Positions 51,929 through 63,299 are shown, counted from the first letter of the stretch. The stretch is 64,000 nucleotides of DNA from Hyphomicrobiales bacterium (GCA_900466605.1 UBMU01000004.1:1-64000); one strand, 5' to 3'. Notes: generated by a model from the letters alone, not told the origin. Numbers and translations: made by a program.

Positions 51929-52426
51929 ATGACGGACTGGTTGAGCATTCTAGGCATCCACATGGATTTCTTGCCACACCTTGTTGCACTGCTCGTCGCC
52001 TACGTCCTTGCGCTTCCGATTGGTTGGGATCGCGAACGCAATGAACGAAGCGCCGGACTAAGGACATTCCCTCTCGTCGCGATTGCAGCGTGCGGCTTCA
52101 TACAGGCAGCGGAAACGGTCACTGGAGAAAACCCCGAAGCCACAGCCAGGATCGTCGAAGGTTTGATCAACGGCGTGGGCTTTATTGGAGGAGGCGCCAT
52201 CCTTGTCGGCAAAGCCAGTATTCGCGGAACGGCGACAGCGGCAAGCTTGTGGGCGACGGGTGCCATCGGGGCCGCGGTTGGTCTCGGCGCCTACGAGACG
52301 GCGATTGTTCTGTCGATGGTCACGTTCCTGACACTCCGCTTCATGACCCCGTTCAAATCCGAGAAGCAGGATCCGGGCTTGCCAATCGACGAGGCAAGCC
52401 GAGAGCGGTCGGCCCTGAGGGACTGA
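51929..52426 (+). CDS. MgtC/SapB-family membrane protein
   Basis: A 165-aa inner-membrane protein of the MgtC family. Four hydrophobic segments (HLVALLVAYVLALPIGWDRE, the RTFPLVAIAACGFI helix, a GLINGVGFIGGGAILVG segment and the AASLWATGAIGAAVGLGAYE / AIVLSMVTFLTL pair). Conserved GxDRExxERSAGLRTF and GVGFIGGGAI motifs are present. The soluble C-terminal domain of the long MgtC subtype is missing, so this is the short SapB-like form. MgtC relatives matter in Mg2+ limitation and membrane energetics. Start ATG 51929 with GAGCGTGAAAG upstream; 51872 is in frame but poor. Confidence 0.85.
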   Translation: MTDWLSILGIHMDFLPHLVALLVAYVLALPIGWDRERNERSAGLRTFPLVAIAACGFIQAAETVTGENPEATARIVEGLINGVGFIGGGAILVGKASIRGTATAASLWATGAIGAAVGLGAYETAIVLSMVTFLTLRFMTPFKSEKQDPGLPIDEASRERSALRD

Positions 52427-52504
52427 CGAGCAGAGCGGTCGTGGTCTTCGACTCGCTCCTGCACCGACATCCCCAGCTATCGTCAACGCGTGTAATCGAA
52501 CCCG

Positions 52505-52535
52505 TTGACGAATATTTCGTCTGGTCTACTATATA
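52505..52535 (+). promoter_or_regulatory. Likely promoter of the riboswitch-nrd operon
   Basis: TTGACG (52505-52510) is followed by an AT-rich ACTATATATAG. ACTATA at 52528 gives a 17-base spacer and TATATA at 52530 gives 19. Transcription would begin just before the riboswitch. Confidence 0.5.
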
Positions 52536-52544
52536 TAGTGTTCG

Positions 52545-52735
52545 AGGTTCTTCCGATTCGCGTCGGAAGCTAAGACGGGAATTCGGTGCGCGACGCCCAT
52601 GATGGGCTAAGCAAGACCGAAGCTGCCCCCGCAACTGTAAGCGGTGAGCATTCGATTGATCAGTCCACTGATGCCAAAAGCATTGGGAAGGCAGATCGGA
52701 TGTGGTGACCCGCAAGCCAGGAGACCTGCCTCGCA
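52545..52735 (+). promoter_or_regulatory. Cobalamin (AdoCbl) riboswitch
   Basis: The core of the B12 riboswitch is unmistakable: GCTGCCCCCGCAACTGTAAG (52622-52641), CCACTG (52664-52669), GGGAAGGC (52685-52692) and CCCGCAAGCCAGGAGACCTG (52709-52728). The 5' arm holds AAGACGGGAATTCGGTGCG. Adenosylcobalamin binding normally lowers expression of the downstream gene. A ~260-nt leader then runs to nrdH, holding a hairpin at 52902-52921 that may be the expression platform. Confidence 0.93.
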
Positions 52736-52901
52736 ACGCTAACGTCCACGGGCGGGGAGTCCGGAAGGTTGCGGGTTGTGTGCGGAATGAATCCGCGTGC
52801 GTCGCTTCCCCCGAATACACCGCATGAGCCACTTCGGGGTGAAGTCTTATGGTTTTGAGTTTCCTTCCACGTCAACGCGAGTGACGGGCGTCTAGACGTC
52901 C

Positions 52902-52921
52902 GGCAACGGTCTGCCGTTGCC
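52902..52921 (+). terminator. Hairpin in the nrdH leader
   Basis: GGCAACGG-TCTG-CCGTTGCC, a perfect 8-bp stem followed by TTCATCGTCATCTTCTTT. It is a candidate intrinsic terminator controlled by the riboswitch, 78 bases before nrdH. Confidence 0.5.
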
Positions 52922-52998
52922 TTCATCGTCATCTTCTTTGCTCGGACATCGATTGATGTCTGAACGCTTCTCCACGCCTATCCGATACGGGGACTATC

Positions 52999-53220
52999 AT
53001 GGCCATAACCGTCTACAGCAAGCCCGCCTGCGTTCAGTGCACGGCAACCACCCGCGCGCTCGATCGTCAGGGTATCGACTACACGATTGTTGACGTTTCC
53101 GCGGATCCAGCAGCATACGATCTTGTCCAGGGCCTCGGCTATCGACAGGTGCCGGTCGTCATCGCCGGCGAGCAGCATTGGGCTGGCTTTCGCCCCGATA
53201 TGATCAGTGCGCTCGCCTAA
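52999..53220 (+). CDS. nrdH: Glutaredoxin-like electron donor NrdH
   Basis: A 73-aa thioredoxin-fold protein that supplies electrons to class Ib ribonucleotide reductase. Redox motif [15 protein letters not shown] (CVQC, C11/C14), cis-Pro region [20 protein letters not shown]. The C-terminal WxGFRPD is diagnostic for NrdH and replaces the glutathione-binding residues of glutaredoxins, so it is fed by thioredoxin reductase. First gene of nrdHIEF. Confidence 0.95.
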   Translation: MAITVYSKPACVQCTATTRALDRQGIDYTIVDVSADPAAYDLVQGLGYRQVPVVIAGEQHWAGFRPDMISALA

Positions 53221-53231
53221 GAACCGGCGCG

Positions 53232-53624
53232 ATGGGAGACATCGTCTATTTCTCGAGCAGATCTGAAAACACCCACCGCTTCGTAAGTAAGGTCGGCTTT
53301 CCGGCCAGACGCATCCCTCTCGGCGGCGAAGCGCTGGATGCTTGCGCACCCTACGTGCTGATCGTGCCGACTTATTGCGGTGAAGGCGGCAAAGGGGCGG
53401 TCCCTAAACAGGTGGTCCGTTTTCTGAACGATCCGGGAAACAGAGAAAACATCCGTGGTGTTATCGCCGCGGGCAACAGTAATTTCGGTGCGACCTTTGG
53501 GATCGCCGGCGACATCATCTCAATCAAATGCCAGGTGCCTTATCTTTATCGGTTCGAGCTGCTGGGCACTGACGAGGATGTCGAAAACGTCAGATATGGA
53601 TTGGAACGATTTTGGACGCGATAA
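53232..53624 (+). CDS. nrdI: Flavodoxin-like NrdI
   Basis: A 130-aa flavodoxin-like protein needed to form the dimanganese-tyrosyl radical in NrdF by supplying an oxidant. FMN loop [17 protein letters not shown], then [20 protein letters not shown] and [23 protein letters not shown] 53232 lies 11 bases after the nrdH stop; the frame open to 53178 overlaps nrdH. The end overlaps nrdE by 13 bases. Confidence 0.93.
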   Translation: MGDIVYFSSRSENTHRFVSKVGFPARRIPLGGEALDACAPYVLIVPTYCGEGGKGAVPKQVVRFLNDPGNRENIRGVIAAGNSNFGATFGIAGDIISIKCQVPYLYRFELLGTDEDVENVRYGLERFWTR

Positions 53625-55765
53625 CCTTTGAAAAACCGGTCAGGGCATCGGAGCCCGAACTCGACTATCATGCCCTTAACGCGATGCTGAACCTCTATGA
53701 CGAGCAGGGTCAAATCCAGCTCGACAAGGACCGGCTGGCAGCCCGGCAGTATTTTCTTCAACACGTCAACCAGAATACCGTCTTCTTCCATAATCTTAGG
53801 GAGAAGCTGGATTACCTCGTCACTGAGGGATACTACGAGCAGGAGGTGCTGGATCAGTACTCATTCAATTTCGTCCGGGACCTCTTCGACCACACCTATG
53901 GCAAGAAGTTCCGTTTTCCGACCTTCCTTGGCGCCTTCAAATATTACACCTCCTATACGCTGAAGACCTTTGACGGTAAGCGCTATCTCGAGCGCTACGA
54001 GGACCGCATCTGCGTGGTAGCGCTGACCCTTGCCCGTGGCGATGAGCAACTTGCCCGAGATCTCGTCGACGAAATCATTGAAGGCCGTTTCCAGCCGGCA
54101 ACGCCAACCTTCCTCAATGCCGGAAAGAGACAGCGTGGCGAACTCGTCTCCTGCTTCCTGCTGCGCATCGAGGACAATATGGAGAGCATCGCGCGCGGCA
54201 TAAATTCTGCGCTTCAGCTTTCTAAGCGGGGCGGCGGTGTTGCCTTGTCGCTGACCAATCTTCGCGAGGCAGGAGCACCGATCAAACAGATCGAAAACCA
54301 GTCATCGGGTGTCATACCGGTGATGAAGCTTCTGGAGGATTCGTTCTCGTACGCAAACCAGCTCGGTGCGCGCCAAGGTGCAGGCGCCGTCTACCTCAAC
54401 GCCCATCATCCAGATATCATGGGCTTCCTCGACACCAAGCGCGAGAATGCCGACGAGAAGATCCGCATCAAGACCCTGTCGCTCGGCGTCGTGGTGCCCG
54501 ACATAACCTTCGAACTGGCTAAGAACAACGAGGATATGTACCTGTTTTCGCCCTATGACGTAGAACGTGTCTACGGCATGGCCTTTAGCGAAATCTCGGT
54601 GACGGAAAAGTACCGGGAAATGGTGGCCGACAGCCGCATCAAGAAAAAGAAGATAAAGGCGCGCGACTTTTTCCAGGTGATTGCCGAGATCCAGTTCGAA
54701 AGTGGGTATCCCTACATCATGTTTGAAGACACGGTGAACCGTGCAAACCCAATTGCTGGGCGCATCACCATGAGCAATCTCTGCTCAGAAATCCTTCAGG
54801 TCAGTGATCCCAGTACCTTCAATGCCGACCTGTCGTACGAGAGCATGGGTAAGGATATCTCCTGTAATCTCGGTTCGCTCAACATCGCCGCCGCAATGGA
54901 TTCGCCTGATTTCGGTAAGACGATTGAAACGGCGATCCGTGCGCTGACGGCAGTGTCCGACATGAGCTACATTTCCTCCGTACCATCGGTCGCCAAGGGC
55001 AACGAGGACAGCCATGCGATCGGGCTTGGCCAGATGAACCTGCATGGCTATCTCGCCCGAGAACGGATCTTCTACGGCTCGGATGAAGGCGTAGACTTCA
55101 CCAACATGTATTTCTACACCGTAACCTATCATGCCATTCGAGCGTCCAACCGTCTGGCACTCGAGCGCGGGCAGACTTTCAAGGGGTTTGAGAACTCGAA
55201 ATACGCGTCTGGCGAATATTTCGACAAATACATTGAACAGGAGTGGAGGCCGGCAACAGAGCGGGTGACCGAGCTCTTCGAGGCCGCCGGCATTCATATT
55301 CCAACCCAGCAGGAGTGGCGCGAACTGAAACAGGCTGTCGTTGAAGATGGGCTCTACAATCAGAATCTGCAGGCCGTGCCGCCGACTGGTTCGATCTCCT
55401 ACATCAACCACTCGACCTCCTCGATCCACCCGATCGTCTCGAAGATCGAGATCCGCAAGGAAGGCAAGATTGGCCGTGTTTACTATCCAGCTGCTTTCAT
55501 GACGAACGACAATCTCGATTACTACCAGGATGCCTACGAGATTGGCCCGGAAAAGATTATCGACACCTATGCAGCCGCCACCCAGCACGTCGATCAGGGC
55601 TTGTCGTTGACGTTGTTCTTCCGCGATACGGCGACGACCCGCGATATCAACCGAGCACAAATCTATGCCTGGAGGAAGGGTATCAAGACCATCTACTACA
55701 TTCGCCTTCGCCAAATGGCGCTGACCGGCACGGAAGTGCAGGGTTGCGTCTCCTGCGCCCTCTGA
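53612..55765 (+). CDS. nrdE: Class Ib ribonucleotide reductase alpha subunit NrdE
   Basis: A 717-aa catalytic subunit reducing ribonucleoside diphosphates to deoxy forms. Active-site cysteine motifs: [20 protein letters not shown] (first Cys of the redox pair), [13 protein letters not shown] (radical cysteine region), [12 protein letters not shown] and the C-terminal CVSC shuttle pair (VQGCVSCAL). Radical-transfer tyrosines lie in the [10 protein letters not shown] end. The N terminus lacks a long allosteric ATP cone, as in NrdE. Start is TTG 53612, inside nrdI (13-base overlap), implying translational coupling; no better start lies downstream before conserved sequence. Expected length for the family. 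Confidence 0.95.
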   Translation: MDAITFEKPVRASEPELDYHALNAMLNLYDEQGQIQLDKDRLAARQYFLQHVNQNTVFFHNLREKLDYLVTEGYYEQEVLDQYSFNFVRDLFDHTYGKKFRFPTFLGAFKYYTSYTLKTFDGKRYLERYEDRICVVALTLARGDEQLARDLVDEIIEGRFQPATPTFLNAGKRQRGELVSCFLLRIEDNMESIARGINSALQLSKRGGGVALSLTNLREAGAPIKQIENQSSGVIPVMKLLEDSFSYANQLGARQGAGAVYLNAHHPDIMGFLDTKRENADEKIRIKTLSLGVVVPDITFELAKNNEDMYLFSPYDVERVYGMAFSEISVTEKYREMVADSRIKKKKIKARDFFQVIAEIQFESGYPYIMFEDTVNRANPIAGRITMSNLCSEILQVSDPSTFNADLSYESMGKDISCNLGSLNIAAAMDSPDFGKTIETAIRALTAVSDMSYISSVPSVAKGNEDSHAIGLGQMNLHGYLARERIFYGSDEGVDFTNMYFYTVTYHAIRASNRLALERGQTFKGFENSKYASGEYFDKYIEQEWRPATERVTELFEAAGIHIPTQQEWRELKQAVVEDGLYNQNLQAVPPTGSISYINHSTSSIHPIVSKIEIRKEGKIGRVYYPAAFMTNDNLDYYQDAYEIGPEKIIDTYAAATQHVDQGLSLTLFFRDTATTRDINRAQIYAWRKGIKTIYYIRLRQMALTGTEVQGCVSCAL

Positions 55766-56770
<1,005 letters not shown>

Positions 56771-57211
56771 ACCATCCAGCGCTGGAAATTTGACCTATCC
56801 ACTCTCAGTCACGTCGATTCTTGCTTGGTTGGTCGAGCCTTCCGGTCGTTTCAACTCCGGATGTCGAAGTTCCGCGAGCGGTGGCCAAACCACACCTTGA
56901 CGAAGTTTGAATTGTGACGCGGGATCGTGGATGGCAGCTTCTCGCCAGAGGCGACCGTTCTGACCGCTGCATTTCATTATGCGGCGAAGATAGGTAGTTT
57001 CGCGCAAGACGTTTTGAGTGTTGTCGGTGCACTGGCTAATGCGTTCAGGTGCGCAGGAATGGCTCTGCTGATTCCGGCGGGTAGATACCCATCAAGACCG
57101 CGAAGCGCCTGAGCTCCTGCCTTTCCGACGGATGCATTTCGTACAATTGCGACCCAGATGGGAGATCTGTCAGTTAAAATAGATCGAGTGTGAGGTCGTC
57201 CCGGCCACGGC
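56771..57211. other. Intergenic after nrdF
   Basis: About 440 bases with no clear gene or terminator. Short frames on both strands have no start signals. Nothing further is seen. Confidence 0.45.
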
Positions 57212-57451
57212 CTAGACCTCCGCCAAGGTGTAAACACCAGTGCCTCGTGCTTGATAGTCCTTCTCAACTTCGAAATGAACCCAGCCGCCCCTTCTCATAC
57301 GAACGCTGACGATAAAATAGGTCCCCCCTGAATAAAATATGGTCAGTGTAGGTGGCCGCCAGTCGATCGCCGCTGCTTGAACGGAGTACTGCAGATTGTG
57401 GTGCTGAGCGATAGATAAAGACTTTAATAGCTCACTTGTGGCTATAATCAT
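57212..57451 (-). CDS. Doubtful small protein facing fic
   Basis: A 79-codon frame (MIIATSELLKSLSIAQHHNL; LTIFYSGGTYFIVSVRMRRG; HFEVEKDYQARGTG). Composition is protein-like with beta-prone segments. Its ATG lies in the left arm of the palindrome at 57449-57481, but no Shine-Dalgarno sequence precedes it on this strand, so it may be chance. Confidence 0.35.
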   Translation of the reverse strand: MIIATSELLKSLSIAQHHNLQYSVQAAAIDWRPPTLTIFYSGGTYFIVSVRMRRGGWVHFEVEKDYQARGTGVYTLAEV

Positions 57452-57481
57452 GAGTTATAGAGGAGGCGGCTATAACTCATG
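57449..57481. promoter_or_regulatory. Inverted repeat overlapping fic start
   Basis: CATGAGTTATAG and CTATAACTCATG, perfect 12-bp arms, flank AGGAGGCGG. The loop is the ribosome-binding site of the fic gene and the right arm holds its ATG. As DNA it is an operator-like site; as RNA it would be a 12-bp stem whose loop exposes the Shine-Dalgarno while hiding the ATG. A partial extra copy, GGCTATAATCATGA, overlaps on the left (57440). Confidence 0.75.
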
Positions 57482-57805
57482 AAATGGAACTGGCAGAATG
57501 CTGATTGGCCAAACTTCAGGTACGACGCCGCAAGCTTGGTGCCATTAGAGCAGAAATTCCTGCAATCCGCCGGCGAAGTCATTGGCGCCGTTCGGCATTT
57601 CAACGAGGATGACAGAAACCAACTTTGCATTGAATTGCTGAGCGACGAAGCGATCAAGACCTCAGAGATTGAGGGGGAATTTCTTGACCGCGTAAGTGTC
57701 CAGTCATCACTGCGCCGGCAGTTTGGGCTCAACGCCGATGATAGACAGATTCATCCCCAAGAGCGGGGGATCGCCGAGATGATGGCGAAAGGCAACTCGA
57801 CCTAG
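57479..57805 (+). pseudogene. Truncated Fic-family protein (N-terminal domain only)
   Basis: A 108-aa protein equal to the N-terminal DUF4172-type module of Fic AMP-transferases: MKWNWQNADWPNFRYDAASL, LEQKFLQSAGEVIGAV, then SDEAIKTSEIEGEFLDRVSV, the SEIEGE helix that contains the inhibitory (S/T)xxxE(G/N)-like motif near the active site. Fic proteins of this class are ~370 aa; here the sequence stops at codon 109 (GNST-stop) before the catalytic HxFxxGNGR motif, and that motif is not found downstream. Thus the enzyme is lost. The strong AGGAGG site and palindrome may still drive expression of the stub. Confidence 0.8.
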
Positions 57806-58024
57806 TTTCCGCCCTTCTGCAGACGAGGAAGCGCTTCACTCGACGGATATCGCGCAACTTGGACTCAGGGTAGCGGATGTCCAGCGTCTCCCCCAATCGA
57901 GACAGATTCGGAGCAGTGGTTCCAGAAAGAGGATTGCTTGTGCTTGCGCAAATGCATTGCGCAGATGCAAAAGCCGACCGCATTGCTCGCGATCGGCTCC
58001 GTATGAAGTTAATATCGGTCGATT

Positions 58025-58963
58025 TCACCACGACTTGAGGCCGAGAAGCCTTTCGCCAAGGTCAGTGAGCTTAGCGGTCGACGCGTTTTTCTTCTCCCAT
58101 TCCCTTGGGTCTCCGGGAAAAGCATCGCGCTGCGGATGATCGAGTTCCCGCCACAAGCGGACGCGCTCTTGGCGCTCGGCCTCGTTGCCGAACTCGGCCG
58201 GATGCATGGAAATATACTGGGCCATGCGCACCCTGTTGTCGGAATGGTTCGGGCGGACGCCGTGAGCAAGCAGCGAATTGAAGATCATCAGATCGCCCGG
58301 CTCCATGCTGATGTTCTCGGTCGAGAGGCCGGCCATGTCAGGATGCATCGCATCGCGATCTTCAGGCTGCGTCTTCACCCACTCGTCGAAATGCTCGAAT
58401 AGATAAGGAACGCACTGGAAGCCGCCGACATCGCCGTCCTGCCTCTTGAGGCTCAAAACGCCCTGCACGCCGATCGGCAACGGCCGGATCGAAGTATCGA
58501 CATCCCAGTGGATGAAGCCGTTTGGATTGCCCTTCACCTTCTTCGGTGGGTTGAGATTGGCGCGGTCGATCGTCACCCACAAGTCTTCGCGGTCCCAGAT
58601 GTCGACGAACACGTCATAGACGCGCTTTTCCATCCGGTTGTCCCAGAGCGCCTGATGATTGTAGATCTCCAGCATGCCGGTGTTGTTGAGTTCCTTCATC
58701 TTGTGTTCGCGGCGCTGCGGCGCGTACCAGGTCGAAGGATCGTTCGGGTCCTTTTCGTCGAAACGCCAGAGCACTTCCGCAAGCCGCTCGACATTGGCCG
58801 CAGGCACCGCCTGACGGACAATGATGTAGCCCTTCTTGATCCAGTGCTCCCAGTCCTTCTTTGACAGGACCCGGAGCGGCAGCTTCTTGACGATGTCCTT
58901 GAGCTGGGTCGTGGCCGTGGTGGTGGGATGGCTGTCTCGCGCCATGGTCTGTGTTGCTTGCAT
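58025..58963 (-). CDS. Phytanoyl-CoA dioxygenase-family protein
   Basis: A 312-aa Fe(II)/2-oxoglutarate-dependent oxygenase of the PhyH family. Iron ligands in FIHWDVD (H152, D154) and LAHGVRPNHSDNRVR (H234), with R244 to bind 2-oxoglutarate. The Fe-binding double-stranded beta-helix runs ~100-250. ATG 58963 follows GGGAGAACATC. Family members hydroxylate diverse small substrates, so the reaction is not fixed. It is divergent from an AraC regulator (59092), 128 bases away, which probably controls it. Confidence 0.88.
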   Translation of the reverse strand: MQATQTMARDSHPTTTATTQLKDIVKKLPLRVLSKKDWEHWIKKGYIIVRQAVPAANVERLAEVLWRFDEKDPNDPSTWYAPQRREHKMKELNNTGMLEIYNHQALWDNRMEKRVYDVFVDIWDREDLWVTIDRANLNPPKKVKGNPNGFIHWDVDTSIRPLPIGVQGVLSLKRQDGDVGGFQCVPYLFEHFDEWVKTQPEDRDAMHPDMAGLSTENISMEPGDLMIFNSLLAHGVRPNHSDNRVRMAQYISMHPAEFGNEAERQERVRLWRELDHPQRDAFPGDPREWEKKNASTAKLTDLGERLLGLKSW

Positions 58964-59091
58964 GATGTTCTCCCATCGAAGTTTACCTGATCATCAGGCG
59001 ATGGGGCCAACCGTAGCGATTTCCCCACATCCATGTTGTCGAGGCGCGGCGAATACTGATACTATTTTGGCCTCATCTCAGGAGAATGTGC

Positions 59092-59949
59092 GTGTCGAGA
59101 CCCTATCTGGAGAAGCTCCCGTCGTCGCCCGATTCATCTCTGTCGACGCTCGATCGCAGCCTCGATGCTGCCATCCCCTTCGAATGGCATCATCATCCCG
59201 AATATGAACTTACGCTGACGCTGAACTCCCGTGGGCAGAGGTTCATAGGGGATCATGTTGCCGAATATGCCGATGGCGATCTCGTGCTCGTCGGTCCAAA
59301 CCTTCCACATACCTGGTCGTCCCGGTCGAAGCTCAGGGAGGACGAGCCTCACGTGGCCCTGGTGATCTGGTTCCGGCAGCAATGGATCGACGCCTTCATG
59401 GGCAGCGCCGTCGAATTCGCTCCGATCCGAAAACTCTTTGCGCGGGCGGCGACGGGCCTTTCATTTGGACCCGACGCCGGACACTCGCTCGCCAGCCAAT
59501 TCAAGAAAGCCTTGGCGTCCGACCCGAGTGGCCTCCTGATGTCCACACTAGAAATCCTCCTCGAACTGGCCGGGCAGAAAGATGTTCAATATCTCGCGTC
59601 GACCGCTCCGCCCATCACGTCGGAGAGCCGATCGCGCATCGACAGGGTGCTCCAGCATCTGCACCAGAACTATGCACGTCCTATACGGCTGAAAGAACTT
59701 GCCGAACTCGCCGCGTTAAGCGAGTCTGGATTGCACCGGATGTTCAGCAAGCACACGAGTACAACGGTGTCGGCCTATGTCACCGCACTTCGGATCGGCG
59801 ACGCGTGCGCAAAGCTGTCGGGGACCAGGCAGCCGATCGCCCATATAGCGGCGGACGTCGGCTATGACAGTCTCGCCAACTACAACCGTCAGTTCCGCGC
59901 AATCAGGGGGATGACACCGCGCGAATACAGAGCATCGTTCCGGCTCTAA
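59092..59949 (+). CDS. AraC-family transcriptional regulator
   Basis: A ~285-aa regulator. N-terminal cupin sensor (~20-120: PFEWHHHPEYELTLTLNSRG, GDLVLVGPNLPHTW) and C-terminal double HTH (~185-283: LHQNYARPIRLKELAELAAL, SESGLHRMFSKHTS, IAHIAADVGYDSLANYNRQF, IRGMTPREYRAS). Start is GTG 59092, which has AGGAGA seven bases away; ATG 59086 is in frame but only two bases from that site. It faces the PhyH-like gene, a typical regulator-target pair. Confidence 0.88.
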   Translation: MSRPYLEKLPSSPDSSLSTLDRSLDAAIPFEWHHHPEYELTLTLNSRGQRFIGDHVAEYADGDLVLVGPNLPHTWSSRSKLREDEPHVALVIWFRQQWIDAFMGSAVEFAPIRKLFARAATGLSFGPDAGHSLASQFKKALASDPSGLLMSTLEILLELAGQKDVQYLASTAPPITSESRSRIDRVLQHLHQNYARPIRLKELAELAALSESGLHRMFSKHTSTTVSAYVTALRIGDACAKLSGTRQPIAHIAADVGYDSLANYNRQFRAIRGMTPREYRASFRL

Positions 59950-60153
59950 TCGCGTTCATCCTTGGTGTCCAGTTTGGGCAGTCGGTTCAATTGATCGCCG
60001 CAACACACTCTGCAAATCCCGGACCTTCGCACAAGGTCTCGCTTGTCTGGTTCCGCTCTGCGTGTCCTAACAGCGGACGGTCTGCTGTCGGCCCCGTGAA
60101 TCATTCAACCCGCGCGTTTTCATATAGGCCATGTTGGCCGAAGGAGAACTCAG

Positions 60154-60300
60154 ATGGGTACTGCACAACATGATCCTGCTGCAGTGGGTCGACCGGCATG
60201 GAACGCCGGCCGAGAGGTCGGCGTCAAAAAGCCCTCGAAACAGCGCCAGATTTGGGCGATCCGCTTCTTGCTAAACCAGTCGGACGCCAGAATTGAGTGC
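60154..60300 (+). pseudogene. N-terminal integrase fragment
   Basis: MGTAQHDPAAVGRPAWNAGR then EVGVKKPSKQRQIWAIRFLL N-Q is the beginning of a rhizobial tyrosine-recombinase-like integrase (typically GRPAWNAGRxVGxKRPLxxxQIWAIRFxLD). AAGGAG precedes the ATG. After ~49 residues the similarity ends and the catalytic half is absent, replaced by the end of the aldo-keto reductase locus. It is a marker of past mobile DNA activity at this junction. Confidence 0.65.
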
Positions 60301-60317
60301 AAGCGGCTGTCGGCCGC

Positions 60318-61316
<999 letters not shown>

Positions 61317-61358
61317 TCACTACGAAACTGCCCGTTGCCTGGGTGGTATGGCGCAGTT

Positions 61359-61822
61359 TTATCGTTCGACACGTTCGATGATGGCGTCGATCGGTCCGGC
61401 CGGTCGGAGCAAACCAACATCGCCTTCGATCCTGCCGAGCCGGACGAGGCTCGCCGAGTACAGGAAGTCCTTGTGGAAAATCGCCAGGTTACCCCATGGC
61501 GCTAGTAGGTGACATCGCCGATCGAAGGCGTGATCCCGGCCGGCGCGCCAGCGACCGAGAGCTTCTTGGGTAGGTCGCTGATCTTCTCGGCGGAAGCGTA
61601 ATCGCTCAATGTCAAAGTAAGTGGCAACAGGGCGACGAAGTCTTTGGTCGTCGCGTTGTCTTCCAGCGTAACCGGGATGGCATGGCCTGCAATCCTGATT
61701 TCAACCTTCATCGTCTCCTCCCCAGCTTGCGCGAATTCCGCCGACAGCGTGAACAGAACCGCGACAATGCCGACAGCGACATTGGCCGCTCGATTTCCGG
61801 CCGTCGGAAAGCGGTGTCGCAT
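61359..61822 (-). pseudogene. Frameshifted cyclophilin-like-fold protein
   Basis: Gene for an exported cyclophilin-like-fold protein (PF18050-type) broken by one lost base. The first part (signal peptide AANVAVGIVAVLFTLSAEFA; VEIRIAGHAIPVTLEDNATT, DFVALLPLTLTLSDYAS) runs in frame to GDVTY-stop at 61507. Shifting frame there restores APWGNLAIFHKDFLYSASLV, RLGRIEG... to TAA 61359-61361, the normal C-terminal part (GD-Y-APWGNLAIFY-DF). The start ATG 61822 has AGGAGG nearby. So the encoded protein stops ~50 residues early. Confidence 0.8.
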
Positions 61823-61836
61823 TGAACCGGACCTCC

Positions 61837-62070
61837 TCAACCGAAGGGATCGTAACCGGGGCGCTTGTAGATGAGTTCGCTCTTACCCTGGATGTCGGGA
61901 CCATAGACGGCGGCAGTCCAATCTTCCCTTGCAATATCCTCGATTGCGACAGACACCGAGTCTTCCGTGCTGCCGAGGGTGGATATCAGGGCGTCGGTCA
62001 TGGCCTTGGCCAAGGCCTGCTTTTGCTGCTGGGTGCGTCCGGCGATCATTTTGATGTGAACATGCGGCAT
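61837..62070 (-). CDS. 4-oxalocrotonate tautomerase family protein
   Basis: A 77-aa small tautomerase. Start MPHVHIKMIAGRT leaves Pro as residue 1 after Met removal, the catalytic base. AKAMTDALISTLGSTEDSVS and IEDIAREDWTAA follow the typical pattern, and GKSELIYKRPGY ends it. Enzymes of this family convert enol/keto forms of oxo acids. GAAGGAG precedes ATG 62070. It sits 14 bases upstream of the cyclophilin-like pseudogene and 23 bases after the CMD gene, as an operon. Confidence 0.9.
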   Translation of the reverse strand: MPHVHIKMIAGRTQQQKQALAKAMTDALISTLGSTEDSVSVAIEDIAREDWTAAVYGPDIQGKSELIYKRPGYDPFG

Positions 62071-62093
62071 GGTGAACTCCTTCTGTTCGACGC

Positions 62094-62810
62094 TCAAATG
62101 CCCCGGCCGGCAAAGACGTCCTTGACCACCGGCATAGCGGAAAAGACGCATGGCCAGCCAGCATAGAAGGCAAGCTGTGTCAGCATTTCGGAGGCCTGAG
62201 GCTTTGTCAGGCCGTTGTCCATGGCGCGGTTGAGGTGGTAGGTAATCTGGGCCACCTGGCCAGCGGCGACAAGCGCGCTCACCGTGACAAGGCTGCGGTC
62301 GCGTGGGGCAAGATCGGGGCGTAGCCATAGGTCGCGGAACAGGATATCAGTCGTGTACATGACGACTCCGGGCGAAACGGCACCGAAATTCGCGTCTACC
62401 GATGTTGCGCGCTTGTTCTCGGCGACGCCGTCGAGCGGCAACAGTTCGGGTGCCACTGACGGCAACTGGTCGGCTCTAATGCCCCGCTCCTGAAAGATAT
62501 CCTTGACGACATTGACGGCAAAGAATGCGTTAGACCAGCCGCTGTAGAACGCGAGATGGGTGATGATCTCTGATATTTCGCCAGCGGTTACTCCACTGTC
62601 CAGCGTCTTGTTGACATAGTGAGGCATGCGGATCGTCTGGTTACGCGCGATCAGCGCGGCTAAGGTGATAATGCTGCGATCCCTGGGCGATAGGTCCGGC
62701 CTGCTCCAGAGCTCGCCGACGATTGTCGACTGTGTGTAGTGCGCCAGTGCTGGCGAAACGCGGCTGACGTCGTCGAGGGTCAGCTCTGGATGTGATGGTG
62801 AAGTCGTCAT
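62094..62810 (-). CDS. Carboxymuconolactone decarboxylase-like (AhpD-fold) protein
   Basis: A 238-aa protein made of two CMD/AhpD-fold repeats: residues ~25-105 (LWSRPDLSPRDRSIITLAAL, ... THLAFYSGWSNAFFAVNVV) and ~150-230 (LWLRPDLAPRDRSLVTVSAL, ... TQLAFYAGWPCVFSAMPVV). Neither repeat has the AhpD Cys-x-x-Cys; so peroxidase action is unlikely, and a decarboxylase- or esterase-like role is open. This tandem form often lies next to aldo-keto reductase, cupin and tautomerase genes under LysR control, as here. Start ATG 62810. Confidence 0.9.
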   Translation of the reverse strand: MTTSPSHPELTLDDVSRVSPALAHYTQSTIVGELWSRPDLSPRDRSIITLAALIARNQTIRMPHYVNKTLDSGVTAGEISEIITHLAFYSGWSNAFFAVNVVKDIFQERGIRADQLPSVAPELLPLDGVAENKRATSVDANFGAVSPGVVMYTTDILFRDLWLRPDLAPRDRSLVTVSALVAAGQVAQITYHLNRAMDNGLTKPQASEMLTQLAFYAGWPCVFSAMPVVKDVFAGRGI

Positions 62811-62918
62811 CGGATGTCCAATCTATCCTTGGTATTTCAGCTCTTGCTCGCTCGCGCTGGAACTGGCTCGCTACTTCAGCACGCGCTTATTCTCTTCTCT
62901 CTCTGGATGTATTGGCTC

Positions 62919-63299
62919 TCAGTCGGTGGTCTCGACTGGACTGATGCGGATCGTCGCGGCGCGCGCCCGTGATCCGATCATTGGGTTTAGGTAGCGGCTG
63001 CCGGCATATTTGGTCCGATAGGCATCATCGATCCTGTCATTGAGCGGACCGTCGATCGGTTCGAACGAGACGTCTCTCGTCGTTCCGGCGGCGGAAATGC
63101 GCCCGGCCTTCTGCCTCACCGCCGCCTGGTACCAGCGCGAGGCCTGACCATTGTAGCCGCGTACATAGAGATCACCGTTGACCACGACCGACCATATCCA
63201 TGTCGGCGTGCCAAACGTCCGGCCATCATCCCTGAGCGGGGAGATATGCAGATTGTCGGTTTCGGCGATCCTGTCGATTTCGGTCTCACGCCATACCAT
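62919..63299 (-). CDS. DUF2255 family protein
   Basis: A ~126-aa protein with the DUF2255 pattern: ETEIDRIAETDNLHISPLRD, PTWIWSVVVNGDLYVRGYNG, SRWYQAA, GRISAAGTTRDVSFEPI, YRTKYAGSRYL. It resembles a pyridoxamine-oxidase-like split-barrel fold that could bind flavin or F420-like ligands. Start ATG 63299 begins the conserved block; 63314 is in frame. Fits the LysR-divergent reductase cluster. Confidence 0.82.
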   Translation of the reverse strand: MVWRETEIDRIAETDNLHISPLRDDGRTFGTPTWIWSVVVNGDLYVRGYNGQASRWYQAAVRQKAGRISAAGTTRDVSFEPIDGPLNDRIDDAYRTKYAGSRYLNPMIGSRARAATIRISPVETTD

